The position numbers were made by a program, and so were the translations under genes. The notes beneath the pieces are model-generated. The model was not told the origin of the DNA, did no database searches, and worked only from the letters and a program-made list of their open reading frames with translations. Positions 13,307 to 25,669 of a stretch of 64,000 nt of DNA are shown piece by piece. The DNA lies in assembly GCA_032158295.1 (NCBI GenBank), contig CM063251.1, positions 9,153,016 to 9,217,015 of the forward strand. Direction: 5' to 3'. This DNA comes from Pycnopodia helianthoides (lineage: Eukaryota; Echinodermata; Asteroidea; Forcipulatida; Asteriidae). Each line of letters starts with the position of its first letter. The first letter of the stretch is position 1.

Positions 13307-16049
13307 CACATCTAAATTTGAAATTTGTCACAAGGTAAACATGTAAGTTCCAAAGACACATGAAGGGAATGCTATGGTACACATGTATACTGTACTTTAT
13401 GGATCCTCTGCAAAGGTCACAGCACTTTTGCTTCGTTTCTGGATACATTCTTGTTCCAGAGAAGTCTTGAGATACATGTAGGCCCTATGTAATATTCATC
13501 AGCAAAACAGTACAATTCAAGTGTAACTCAAAACTGATGGTGTACAGCATAGTGTGTATCGAACATGAAACATAACATTCCACATACCTATATGGATGTC
13601 AATTTGGTTGATTTAAAGCTTTCACTAAAACAGATGAAGAAACTATGATGTATTAGTTGTTGTAGTCAGCATACTTGGGGAAATGTGCGGACAGGTAATA
13701 CATGTACACTGCATTACATGTTTGAATGACCTATAGAGCTAAATCATTTTCACTGTGATTTTCTTATGTCGACTGTCAGAAAAGCTTCAAGGCATGTCTT
13801 TGTATTTAAGCCACCTATCCATCATGTTTTATTAAAAAATTGAAATGAAAATCATAGTATGGACCGCATGTTGAGTGCTTACATCACAGCAGAGCTTTAT
13901 GATATGTATCAATGAATCACTAAGCCTTGGGACACTCTAATCAACACAATTCATTTAACTTGTAATCAAATTACAATATCGCTGTAATATTGGTTAATAA
14001 CCTAACTGTACATTCAATTCTGCTGTTCAATCTTTATTGAATTTTGCCTTAAAAATAATTGTAACTCTTTACACCTTTTAAACATTAAGGACAAGTAAGG
14101 AAAACAGTAGTAGAAAACAGGATTTGTGATCATTTCAAGTTTCTAATGTATGTGGTCCTTGGCAACATAGACTGTGCATGTCTTGCATAAAACTCAAATG
14201 TTGGGCCTTTTAAAGGTATGTGATTTTGTTTCCTTCCCTGAAGGACTTCCAATTTTTGTAAAAAACCTACAGTGAAGTCCTCGATATCAGGCACCGTAAA
14301 TTGTTTTATGTACAAATTTTGTCTTTTTCTGTTAGAAGCTGTGGAATTCACCTTCTAAACATTCCATGCACGAATACATTTTGGGCCATTGCGGTTTGGA
14401 CATCAAAACTAGATTTTACTCTCTCACTTTCATGAACAAATTTAGAACACAACAGTAACAAACACTTGTTTTGTTCATCTATTCATATCTTGTTTTGCCT
14501 ACTTTCACCAATCACAGTACTCGACAGTTGGGCCAATTTCACAATATCAAGTAATAACAAAAGGGAAACTGACTGGATAAATTTTTATTTTTATTTTGGG
14601 TTGAACAAGGACAAAATTGAACTCAATCCCAAACTAATTCCACAATACGGTACAAATTATCAGTGCCCTCACAGACACATACGCATGGGCTTTACACATG
14701 TATATGCCATTATTTATGGGTACAATTCTTAGTTGTACAGTACATTTTCGGAAGACACGTGTACATCATCATTCACGAATTCATTTCGTACAAGAATTAA
14801 ATAAGCTTTCATAAAGATTAACAAGTGAATAACCCTGGTATGTAATGTTTACAGAATACTACTGAAAGCAGTTCCCGATGAAACCTCCAAAGGTTGGTAC
14901 CAGAAGAACATTCTGTAGAGGAGGTGTTCATGTTTGTGCATGGCTCTCAGCCTGTGAAAGATTCAGTATGCAATACTTATTACTTGTCTGTGCTGTATGA
15001 TGTGTCAATACAGAAGAGAAATCCCCCTCATCCCTGATACCCTACATGGAGATGAATCTAAACATTTCATTCCATTATAAGTAAGCTACATGTAGATCCA
15101 GCATCAAACAATCATGACTGACATTTCAATGTGCCTGCTCATGTCAAAAAGGGACCATTTGTGAAGATACATCAAAAGCAAACAGAAAACATACAAAACA
15201 TACTTTTACCTGAACAAAAAATACATCTCATGAGTCTTATACAAGTACACAAAGCCTGGAATTACATTTCTATGGAAAGACCACTCTGGCCTTAGAGTAG
15301 AAAGGGCATCAAGGCCAGAAATGTTAAAATAGAAAAAGCAAGAAGGTCATTAAATTGTCAAACAAAATCAAACAAATGTTGAACCATGCATTTATTACTT
15401 TGTTTGATATTCTCCATTCGCAAACAAACTCCTCCTTATTCCCTGAAAAATAATAAAAAAATAACAAAAAAATGGCAAGCGATTCCCCCATGGGTGGTAA
15501 ACCCGATAAAACAATTAACATGAATAAGAATATTGATAAATCATATTTTATTTATAAATAAACTGAAACCGATTTGTTCAATACAGCTTTCCTCTTGTAC
15601 TATCGCTTCAAGCACTCTTTTCTGCAACATTATTGTTAGCAAACTACCTCAAGAAGTTTTCCAATGCATAGTTTTATTCACTAAAGTAAAAGTTTTCCAA
15701 TCACAAACCGCTGTACAGACACAGTGCGACAATTCCATCGAAAGAGGAGCTGTTGTTTAAACTTTAATGGTTCGTTATGTTCATGTTAGATTGGTCCCTT
15801 TTTCAAGCGGGATGTCAGATGTTCGTGCTATGGTTTATGTACATGTACATGCAGTGTTTACGGATGGAGTCGCGATAGTAGCATGAAAAACCTTATGTGC
15901 CACCTGTGTACCACTGCTCCTGAATGGATTGCGATGAATAATATTTGACGTCATCGTCCGAAAACAAAAAATGTATGTAAATGTTGAACTTCTATTAATA
16001 AAAGGGGACAACAGACAACAGGGGAAAAGGGCACATTGCTGTGAAGAAG
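13307..16049. other. Non-coding AT-rich stretch
   Basis: Several short open frames occur (14130-14351, 14466-14732, 15324-15521, 15533-15760), but none has recognisable motifs or a good splice context. I see no terminal repeats. Confidence 0.5.
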
Positions 16050-16137
16050 ATATTTTTTGAGGGGCACCACAGCCAGTTACAAGGGCATTGATGGCACTGG
16101 CCATTGTGGCCGCCATGTAATTCCAGGCCTGGTACAC
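16050..16137 (-). repeat. Copy of the CAGGCCT-ended, GGCC-rich dispersed repeat
   Basis: Read on the minus strand, it starts ccaggcctggaattac and continues through ggcggccacaatggcc, tgcccttgtaactggc and gtgcccctc. This is nearly the same order and spacing as the left end of the element at 33886-34862 on the plus strand. Related copies are at 19450-19620, 24165-24275 and 34725-34862. Confidence 0.6.
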
Positions 16138-16272
16138 TGTATTAAGAAAACAAGGAGAAATTTGTAGTGTGGTATTAAAAGTGGTTAAAAGAAATGTGAT
16201 TTCTTCAAATGTCTTGATAAAATTGAGAGAAAATTGTGGTTCTTAGGGGAAACCTGAGGGAATATACCACTG

Positions 16273-16345
16273 TGCCTCATAGCTCAGTTGGTAGAGCATC
16301 TGCCCGGAGTGTCAGGGGTCTTGGGTTCAAATCCCAATGAGGACC
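16273..16345 (+). ncRNA. tRNA-like sequence, probably a SINE head or tRNA pseudogene
   Basis: The A-box-like tagctcagttggtagag and B-box-like ggttcaaatcc are at tRNA spacing. A five-pair T stem (ttggg/cccaa) with a seven-base loop forms. The acceptor pairs only over its inner five positions (cctca with tgagg), and a normal anticodon stem does not form. This fits a tRNA-derived SINE head better than a working tRNA gene. Confidence 0.55.
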
Positions 16346-16825
16346 ATTTGATTTTTCTCTCACCCCATATTTGGTATAAAATTGTGTAATTGTGGGGATG
16401 GAAGGTTGACTTCTTGAAGGTTGTCTTTTTGATAAATATTCTTTTAAACCCTCTTGTTTACAATGTACTATTCATACAACAAATACGTGGTGGGGGGGGA
16501 TCATCAAATACATGTATCGCACAATAAAAATACCAGTGCACCCAGTGTACATTGGCAATGGGCTGTCATATAGTCTCCAGTCAAACTGCATGAAACCAGA
16601 TTTTGTACAATGTTTATTTAGTCCTCACTGCAGCCGTTCATGCAAAACCTTGTTAACAGTCAAATGTACATAATCTCCATTGTAATTCAACTCTTCTCCA
16701 TCAAATAAAATTTAATCTAAAAAGAATTGAGCCTTCAAAATCAAGAAACATTGAACCTAAACATGAAACAAACCCTGAATAATAACATCATATGACATTA
16801 GCCTATCAGTTGTCAAATTACGCTA

Positions 16826-17200
16826 ATTCAAATTTTATATTTCAAATATTCATACCTTGAGAACCACAGCTGTAATGATATGTAACCATTTGTGATGGTT
16901 TGACACAAATGCAACATGTTTGCCCAACCTGGGCCAATTTTTATAGAGATTCTTAAAAGCTGATTTTGTTGCTTACTGTGCGATTTCCATTTCATAGTGC
17001 TGCTCACCGAAGCACAGAAAAGGCATGCTAATCTTGGGGTGCTTACTGTAAGCAAATGAACAACGTAACTACAAAATCCATGTTGAATGTGCAAGTGGGC
17101 TGCCTAATTTTCTTAAATGTTTGAACTTTAAGCATTTTTTTCTGCTAAAGTGAGCAGAAAAATTTGCTTGTTTGTTAAGCAGCTCTATGAATATTTTATG
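16826..17200. repeat. Remnants of dispersed repeats (ATATTTC/CTTGAGxACCACAGCT and GGGCCAATTT families)
   Basis: 16830-16890 resembles 22872-22950 (atatttc...cttgag..accacagct..tatgat). Sequence from about 16927 carries gggccaatttttatagag, ttgcttactgt and gtgctgctcacc phrases related to the inverted-repeat element at 28577-28698. Both are diverged, so the borders are approximate. Confidence 0.4.
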
Positions 17201-19449
17201 AAGCTTTCGTCTTGATTTTTATGATCATAAAAAATGACAGCTGATTCACCAAAATAAATAATCTTTTTCGGATATCAGATGTCTGTTTACAATTCCCAAA
17301 GCCTGAACACCTAGTGTTTGAAGTCTAAAAAACACTATAGGCTACATGCTGTAGCTCTAGTTTTATTTGATCTCATTATAGCTATTGAACAAGGGAATAA
17401 GGGAAGGGAATGGCATAAACAAGTGATACATGTATCGTGCCTAAAAGTTGATTGGCCTGTAAATTATCAGAGTTTATTGGTGTTGATCTCTCTGATCAGA
17501 TTTTCTATGTTTCTGCAGTTTTGTGTAACCCAACTGTAGGCAATGCAGGTCTGTGAGATATCCCTAGTTTTCTTTTTTGCCATGCACATCTTGTGTAATT
17601 TAAAATTTGAAGGACATTGAATTGCAGTATGAAATTTATGATCTGAATCACTTTCTTTCGTGTTAAGTATATTACACAATCATACACCCTTTTCACTGAT
17701 GAAAACAAAATTTAATGTGTACAACATAATTCCCCAAACCTCAAACCTACACATAGATTTTTACCTGTTTTGCATACATGAAGCAAACCGAGCAGGAATA
17801 AGTGCTTTTAGAAGACCACACTGGACATTTAAATTGAAATTTAAACAAATCTATGGCCTGTACTGTCATATTAAACATAATGAGTCAAATCCATGCCTAC
17901 ATCTAGATGTGACAAAAGCAGATCTACTCCTGAGAAGAGGAAGCGATCAACTTCACTGTGCATTATAAGAACATATGGATTTTTATCATGCATGTGGAAA
18001 ACAAAAGCTAGGCCTTGACCCTGCCTTTATTGATTATACATTGCTTGGATAGCAAATAGTCTATCAAAGTGAGGCTACAGATCACAGTCCTTTTCTATTC
18101 AATATGGTCATACACATACATGTACATGTACTCACATAAACAAATGATTTGCTTAAATTTGTTTTAACATAAGGAATGCCCTTTTGTTATAGTGCCTTTG
18201 TTTCAATAGAGAAAGCTTTGCATATTGACCAAATGTCTAGAGGCAGCAATCATTCAAAAAATACTTTGGTGAAGGGTAGAGTTGTCAGCAACTGTGCAGA
18301 CAATGTACAGTACCAGGGAGGGGAAGGTGATTTGACCCGTGGGTACATTTTACATGTGTATGTACATGTGTATGTACATGTGTATGTAATACCATTTTTG
18401 CTGCAGGCAAGCAAAAAAAAACAGAACAGTACAAATTGTTTGTAAAATTGCATAACTATGACAGAATAATAATCATACTTACATGTATTAGAGAGTCTTT
18501 GTTTTAAAAATACACAATTGTACATTAAACAATTGTAAACAATTACAATGAAAAACAATGCAAAAATGCAAAAATATTATTTAATGCAAAATAATGAATT
18601 TGTACATGTAAATTGCTTCTCTGCAACAAGTATGCAGGTATCTTCTCCTGCTTGGGCTCAAATCAATCATATCCAAATAGACATTGTATTAACATAGTAG
18701 TAAAGTGCAACACAAGTTAGTCAATTAAACCACTGCAAGATTTGGAGGCACAATTTTTGCAATTAAGACATTGATGACAAATAGTGGAGCAACATTTGCT
18801 ACACGAGAGCCTAATTTGCCCGGGGGGGGGGGGTAAGAAGCAAAAACAATGGAACTTGAAAAAGGATATCAAGACACACAAAACTAAGTTGATGGAGAAG
18901 GAAATCGTGGGTTAATACTGTAGTGACAATTTGATGCTTGTGTCCACGCATTTCATAACCAAGGATTCCTCATTTCCTTGCTTGCACATCTAGTGTACAA
19001 ATGGCGTATATTAATGTCTATTAGGCCTACTGTTAGCAGAGAATGACACGCGTGGGTTTGGTGCCCTTGATCCTACTATAAAAGCAACTAAAACAAATTA
19101 AAGTTTATACAAACGTACCATTTCTCATAACGTAAACAACTATTGTACAAACTTTCCAAGTATTATAATGAATAAGTACATATCTCTGAAAGATTAATGA
19201 TGCCATTCCTGATAAAAATGCATCATGAAATTTATTTGGGCGGGGGGGGGGGACACACACAATTATTGCATTTTGCACAATAAATAGTAAAAACACTAGT
19301 GCAGTTCTACTTATTTAGCATGATATAATTTAGTTGTATTGTGTTTATTCACCTGCTATTCTCTGGAGTGGTATGTCCTTGGTGGATCATACCAATAACA
19401 AGCAAACTCAGAGAAGTTCATAAAAATTCTTTTAAAGACATTTTTCAGA
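17201..19449. other. Non-coding stretch with a short TGTACATG minisatellite
   Basis: At 18350-18389 a 12-bp unit (acatgtgtatgt) is repeated about three times. There is a G tract at about 18820-18831 and another at about 19239-19252. I find no supported coding sequence. Confidence 0.5.
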
Positions 19450-19621
19450 CAGAAGTGGGAAATACACGGAGGCCACAGAGGCCATGGCCTATGTTGCCCT
19501 TGTCTTGGCTTTGATGCCCCTTCAAAAGTTCCCCATAGACTTCAAGATTTTCCAGTGGAAGTGCCCTTTGCAAAATGAAAATGGCCTTGCCCTTTCAAAG
19601 ATGAAATTCCAGGCCTGGTGT
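19450..19621 (+). repeat. GGCC-rich dispersed repeat with inverted CAGGCCT end
   Basis: It begins in a gaggccacagaggccatggcc block followed by tgcccttgtcttggc and ends gaaattccaggcctgg, the inverse of the start of other copies (ccaggcctggaatt). The order matches the 33886 and 16050 copies. The open frame at 19484-19735 overlaps it and is considered incidental. Confidence 0.55.
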
Positions 19622-21070
19622 ATGTTGCACTATTTTTACTTCTTGTTTGTTGCATCGCAAAGCTTGCTCACTTCAAGCAGCATTGATGGTTGGAACAATT
19701 TACAGACCTTAACTTTTTGTTTGACCCCAAAATAGCAACACAAAACATACATAAAAGAGATTCTAAATACAAATCTTTCATTACATTCTCATTTCCAAAA
19801 CCTTTAAATCCATTATTGTGTTTATTTTATTTATCACTGTCTATGTGAAACAAAAATGAAATCATCTGATGCCCTGCACAAAGATTAACAGAAATTTGAC
19901 CCTGTAAAAGGTGGTAGGTAAGTAACTCCAACAAATTGTCAAACATTTATTTGTCAGAGTACAAAATTCATACTCAACATTGAATTTAATAAAAATTTAA
20001 AAGAATAATGTGAGAGCAATTTTAGCAATAACAATGTTTTATTCAGTTATAAATCAGTCTTTAAGAGCATTTCACTGAATTACACATTTCTGCTTAATTG
20101 AATTTGGTTTTAGGATGCCAAGCAAAGAAGGCATACTGCATTTTGTCCTTCTGACAGGTCCCAAAAGATGTATTCAACTTCAAGTGCAACTTCTTTTTAA
20201 ACAATAAATACACAACTGATGCATTTTTATATTTGTTGGTTTCCTTTTCTTAGTTCAAGTATTACACCCCATGACAATTTCTTAGTTGATTTATTTTGAT
20301 CATTTAATTAACCTTCAAATAAATGATGCACGCTTGTAATATAGACATTACTGAGTGAGACTACGTTGATATGATGAACTATTGAAAGACTGTGACCCTT
20401 GCTCACTGAGGCAGTGTAAAAATGGGTCATGTATATATGTGCCCATGTCACTCTCAAATGCACTGCAGACAACAAAGGAAACAAAGAAGCTCATTTGCAT
20501 ACAGCTGCCTACAAGCCAAAAATATCCAGACGATGACATCAAACTAAAGAATAATTGTACAAAATGGGGATCAATGTCTTGCCTTTTATGTCACTAATAG
20601 TTGAACATATTGATTTGCTGTAATACCTCTTTGGGCCTGTTTTTATATGTAAGTTTGACAGTAAAACAATGTGTACAAAATTCCATTCATGAATGATGAT
20701 ACATGCATAAAATACATGCTCTATTAAATTATAATTATGTCCTTAGAAAATATGGAAACATCTACATGTACAGATTGGACAAACAGCTAAAAGTGTGTGA
20801 TCTCAGCAACACACAATATGCTTACGACATTGGGATGTTGGGATAAAAACTTACATGTAGGTTTCAAACCAACAGATTTAGGATATTGATCAAACACTGA
20901 TCATTGCTGGTGGTATTGTGAGGATAGTGCAGACATCGTACTACTACATGGTGCATTATTTGACGATCGACAGCCAGTGTTGAGTTCAAAACAGTAACGA
21001 TCAGAGAACTCACATACACAAGATCACAGCAAATACATGCTATGTCGTTTACCTCACCTCCCAAATGCTT
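19622..21070. other. Non-coding stretch
   Basis: Nothing is supported apart from short open frames, including overlapping frames on both strands at 20348-20597 without recognised motifs. Confidence 0.45.
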
Positions 21071-21074
21071 TATG

Positions 21075-21395
21075 CATGTTTGGTGATTCTCCCATGCACA
21101 ATATAGCGTATTGGGCTGATACACAAGAATTGCGGCTGATACGCAAGAGTTGCGGCCGATAAAAGAAAAAATAATAACAATAATTATGGTTTTTTTCTTC
21201 TTCAGATCAAACTCACAAAAATCATAATGATAAAACCATTCAAAATGCCCCAGTTTGCACAGTAGGGCTTTTAAAACCAAAGATAAACACAATCCAAGAC
21301 CTCATTTCAATTCAGTGTGCTTAGGCCAAGCTTCAAAAATTTGGTTCCAGAATACCCCACAGTTTTAAAATATCCTGGGAGAACCCTTAAAATGG
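21075..21395 (+). repeat. Dispersed repeat R1, copy 1
   Basis: The landmarks, in order, are ggtgattctcccatgcac, attgggctgata, cagatcaaactcac, gggcttttaaaaccaaagata, cttaggccaagcttc and gaataccccacagtttt. The same series is seen at 28306-28540 (truncated) and, inverted, at 47036-47445. No coding potential was recognised. Confidence 0.65.
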
Positions 21396-22420
21396 GAGTA
21401 TAAAATCTTTAATTTGGGCCCATAATGCAACAAAAAATGGACTGTGAAACCTATTATTTAGTATGTAAAGGGGTACCATAGTTTTTTAGGATATAAGTTA
21501 CAGCAGTTAAAAATCATTAAATCAAAATTCAGACATTGATCTATAAGCTGCACTCATTGATGTATAAGCTGCACTATGCTATCGCATCAAAATGGCCCAA
21601 CTTTTTGCAATGCTCATACCACATGTACAGTGCACGTCTCATGAGTGGAACTATAAGTGGAATTTGGGTAGTTTCTTTTTTTTTCTATATGAATTCAAAA
21701 AGATATTCAAACACATTTGCCAAGATTGAAAGTTTGTGATACTGTTGGCTTCAAAAATAATTTACTTTCGGACATTGTACAAATGTACTTCGATCGTCAA
21801 ATTAAGTTCAAAGCTAAACAAAGTTGTTAGACCACCATACTTCCCTATAATTTCTCCAACACAGCACTCAAAACAATGACATTCTGCACTGGGCAAGTAC
21901 AAAGTTGAAATGTGAGTTTGCGATTACTCCCCCCCCCCCCCCCCAATTTCATGTTGTAAACTTGAAAATAAATTAAATAAATAAGCTGCGTTAAATACTG
22001 AGAAATTTAAGTAGTAAGTACCTTTCATAAAGCTGGGAAAAATACAATGAACAATTTGAAAAACCGTGAAAAAAATAAATAAATAAAAAAGAAGACCACG
22101 TATGTATTGACCCATGTTGATAGCACATACATGCACACTTAAGTTTACTGTACATGTACTTAACGCCTGTGGATGCATTCAACCATGACCATGCGGTGTA
22201 AGTTGTCTCCATTCATGGTGCACACAGCCTGATTGTTCTTTAATACAACCTATCTTGTAAAACCCTGTTATCAGTCAAATGTGAGCATTGTCATTCGCTA
22301 ACAAAGACACAAGCTCAAATAGCCTCCAAACTTTACACATACATGTAGCTAGATCTGCACCATTAGTTGACATCGCTGTAGTAACTTCATCATGACACAA
22401 TCAGGTGTTGATTTACATCA
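21396..22420. other. Non-coding stretch with a C tract
   Basis: A C tract of about 15 bases lies at 21930-21944. The two phrases ataagctgcactcattgatg and ataagctgcactatgc, near 21543-21575, form a small local duplication. No gene is supported. Confidence 0.45.
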
Positions 22421-23045
22421 TTTCAAATTCTAATATTTCAAAAACTTTAGTAGCCTGAACTACATGTACTAGGCTATTTTCACAATCTATTGTCATATGA
22501 AAAGGCTTAGCACACTTCATAAAATTTGCACAGCATGACCCATTTTGACTGTGTCTTCTTTCTAGTCAAAACCGGATGTTAAAATGAAAAACATCTCTGG
22601 GGCTCGTTTTGAGGTCTGAAAAAAAAAATTACATTTTGACATGGTCTCTGTGTGTTAATGATTGACCCCTAGGCCTTCCAATTACAAGAGTAATGATGTC
22701 ATCATCCCTCACAGTGCCCTCTTGTGACATCTTTAAAATGTACTATTTTGCTAAAAACTTGTTGCAAGCTCAAATAGTGTTAAAACTTAGCACATATTTA
22801 AATCTCAATGCCCACATAGTAAATTAGCAATGACGTCATGATGATGTTATTGGTTTTCACTTAATCAAAGTATAATATTTCGAAACTTCATATCTTGAGT
22901 GACCACAGCTCTTATGATCTAAATCTGTGCATTGTCTGTGAAAGTTTGATGCGTAAAGTACTTTATATTTGTTGGTGACCTGGTTTGACCTCATTTCCAA
23001 TCCAAACCAGATGTTCAAATAAAAAATATTAATATAAAGCTCAAT
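22421..23045. repeat. Two diverged tandem units of about 440 bp
   Basis: The phrases taatatttcaaaaacttt (about 22431) and taatatttcgaaacttc (about 22872) recur about 440 bp apart. The phrases gtcaaaaccggatgttaaaatgaaaaa (near 22567) and tccaaaccagatgttcaaataaaaaa (near 23002) recur at the same interval. The units have drifted far apart and no terminal repeats are clear. Confidence 0.45.
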
Positions 23046-24164
23046 TTAATGGTTTTTATGGTCATATTTTGTTTTGTTTTTCATTGGTAAGAATGGGGAG
23101 GGAAGGGAGAGGGTATGAAGTGTACAAATCTGAAAAAGAAGTAGGGGATGGGATGATGGTGACACTTGGATATAACTGTGGCAAGTGCAAAGGAGGCAAA
23201 ATTTGAGTCTCTGTCAGCTCTCAAAAGTAATGATTTTGTAGTTTGTGTGGCCCTCCTGGCCTGAGGAGATACATGTAGTGATCTAAAATCCTACATTTGT
23301 GTAACATTGTAGCACCTAGCTTTACATGTATCAGAACATTTTGTTTAAATGTTGAGCCCTTAGTTGCATCCAATAAAGTATTACAGTGAACTACACCTGA
23401 AACAGTCGGTTATTACATGTGTAACCGACTGTTTCTGAAACAAAATCTAAGGTCCAAAAAATCGCATGTGATCCAAAACAATGCATCGTCATCACAGCAT
23501 TTTGACTTTTCGCAAACACCTCTCAAAAAATTCCCCAAAACAACAAAACAAAACATACTAAAGAAACAAATCTTATGTTATACAGTAAACTAATCTTTCT
23601 GTTGATCCAAAGTGTAAAAAATTGTGTTATTTTTGTAAAATAAAGCCTACACGTTGTGTATTCTTTCGTAAACAAGCTAACATTTGCGAGGAACTGTGCT
23701 TCGCAGACCATGCTGTTGACGGTTTTTGCATGCATACCAGCGATGACACTGTTATGTGCAGTTTTAGCACATGCACTCAGCGATTGGTGATTATTGTAAC
23801 TCGAGGGAAAAGCCCTTTTTTTCCAAGCTTGCGCAGACACATAAAGTCTTTGGACAAGGCGTTTTAACAGGTGTTGTGATCTATCGCGTAATGCATTGGG
23901 AGGAAGTTTACTCTCATGCTATCGGTTCGTTCTAAAGACACTCTAGCGTTCAATGTTTCTTGCCTTTATTGCAGCACACAAAGTAACGAGATACACAAAG
24001 ACTACGAGCCTGTAAATTGAAAACGGTGACCGTGTGCGTTGTGTAAAACTGTGATCGCAATGTAATGTGTTTACAGAACTTTCTATTTTCTATTTTTTTA
24101 TGTTTTAAATCCGAACCGTAAAAAATGTGAACGTACATGTATAACATGTACATTGGATAAAAAG
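23046..24164. other. Non-coding stretch with one strong hairpin
   Basis: A 14-bp perfect stem (gaaacagtcggtta with its complement) closes a 9-base loop at 23399-23435. Otherwise the stretch shows only short, unrecognised open frames. Confidence 0.5.
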
Positions 24165-24275
24165 GGCACGGCAATAAATTAGTGTGAATTGTCGGTGATT
24201 TCAAGGGCATCGCGGCAATGGCATACATGTAAGGCAATTGCCGTCGGTGCCGGTAATTTCTAGGCCTGCATGTAC
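24165..24275 (-). repeat. Copy of the CAGGCCT-ended dispersed repeat
   Basis: On the minus strand it reads caggcctagaaattaccggc, then gacggcaattgcc, gatgcccttg and tgccgtgccc. This follows the order of the 33886 copy with more divergence. Confidence 0.45.
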
Positions 24276-25460
24276 ATGTATGTACATGTATATCAACAGG
24301 TTTCAAAGCTGACACAAAAACAAGTGGATTAAAACAAATTGAATAGCTCTTAACATTTGTTTAACCACAAAACTTTCACAAAGAGATGCACACAACTTTC
24401 CTGTTTTCAATATCTAATACTGGCTGTACTTATACAAATTACACTAATTAGAGCCTCATATGGTGCACTGTGATTATGTGTACACTCTACACTCTCTGTG
24501 TACACTCTACACTCTACATGTACATGGACACAAACTTTAAAATAACCATGAATAAACCAGTCAGCATCTGTAAAATAGCTGGCTGCCTAGTTTACTCCGA
24601 CAGAGTTGATAAATGTTTCAACAGTCTATTTGATTATTAATCTGTCCAACCTGTCTGACTTAATCTGTTTAATTAACCTGTTTTATTAACCTAAATTTTA
24701 TTTGAGAAGGAAAGTCAATTGCTAACAATATCAAAAAAGAATGGTCATGCATGTACATTACTATGAATAAATTATTATTTCAAGCAATTCCTGGAAATAA
24801 TGCACATGTATAACAGGTAGAAAAATAGTATTATTAGTACAGCATATCTCCAGTAGAAAAGTAAACAAAATAGAAAAATAACTGTCACTTTTGCAATGGA
24901 TTAGCACCCAAGTCCTAATATTATAACAGTATTTCTGTAGATTAGTATAGTAATTTATTCATAACACCAAGCTCCTGTACATGTTGTAGTGTGAAAAAGT
25001 AGTTGAAAAGACATTTACCTGTACCTACATGTACATACTGATTGTTGAAGGTTATTATAAGGCCCAACCAACATGCTGTTTCTTACTTCATTTACATTGA
25101 AAAATATGAAAGGTAGTGGTAGTGGTAGCGATTGGTTATACCTACAGTGTATTTTGCCATCACAGTTTCCAAATTAATAATATTTGGAGGGAGTTAATAA
25201 ACAATATGTTTTGTCAGGGTTTTAACTGCTATCTAAACTTATCTGGGGATGTACTGTACACAATAATGTTTTTTTGTAATATAAAAACAACCCAAGTGCC
25301 ATAACAAATTTAAGGGTTTTAAATGTGTCTTCTATTTATATATAAAAAAAACATTAAACAAGAACTTGCTAATGGGATACTGTATAATCAATGGTGGCGC
25401 TTGCCATTTTATTTGTTACATGTTATTTAATTGCTTTCATCACAGCACAATTACTGAAGC
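24276..25460. other. Non-coding AT-rich stretch
   Basis: A small tandem phrase (tgtacactctacactct) lies at 24478-24520, and TACATGTA palindromes are frequent. No supported gene. Confidence 0.5.
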
Positions 25461-25669
25461 TTAAAGGGACACAATGCCATAGATGTTTGACTCAACAAAA
25501 TGATAGACCGTGTTAGTTCACAAAGTAAAATGAAAACCACAATATTTTGAGGGATATTTGTGTGAATTATTATATTCTACTTTTAAAACATCTTTCCAAC
25601 CATATTAATTTCATAACAAACGCCTTTCATAGCCCAAAGCGCCAAATCTAAGGCAACATATCCCTTTAA
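25461..25669. mobile_element. MITE with TTAA ends, about 209 bp
   Basis: The left end starts ttaaagggacacaatgccat and the right end, inverted, starts ttaaagggatatgttgcctt. This gives about 19 of 24 matching bases in the terminal inverted repeats. TTAA at both borders suggests a piggyBac-like or Kolobok-like TTAA target. There is no coding content. Confidence 0.6.

Noticed and set aside
16273..16345. Functional tRNA gene
   Set aside because: The A and B boxes are good, but the outer acceptor pairs fail and the anticodon stem does not form.
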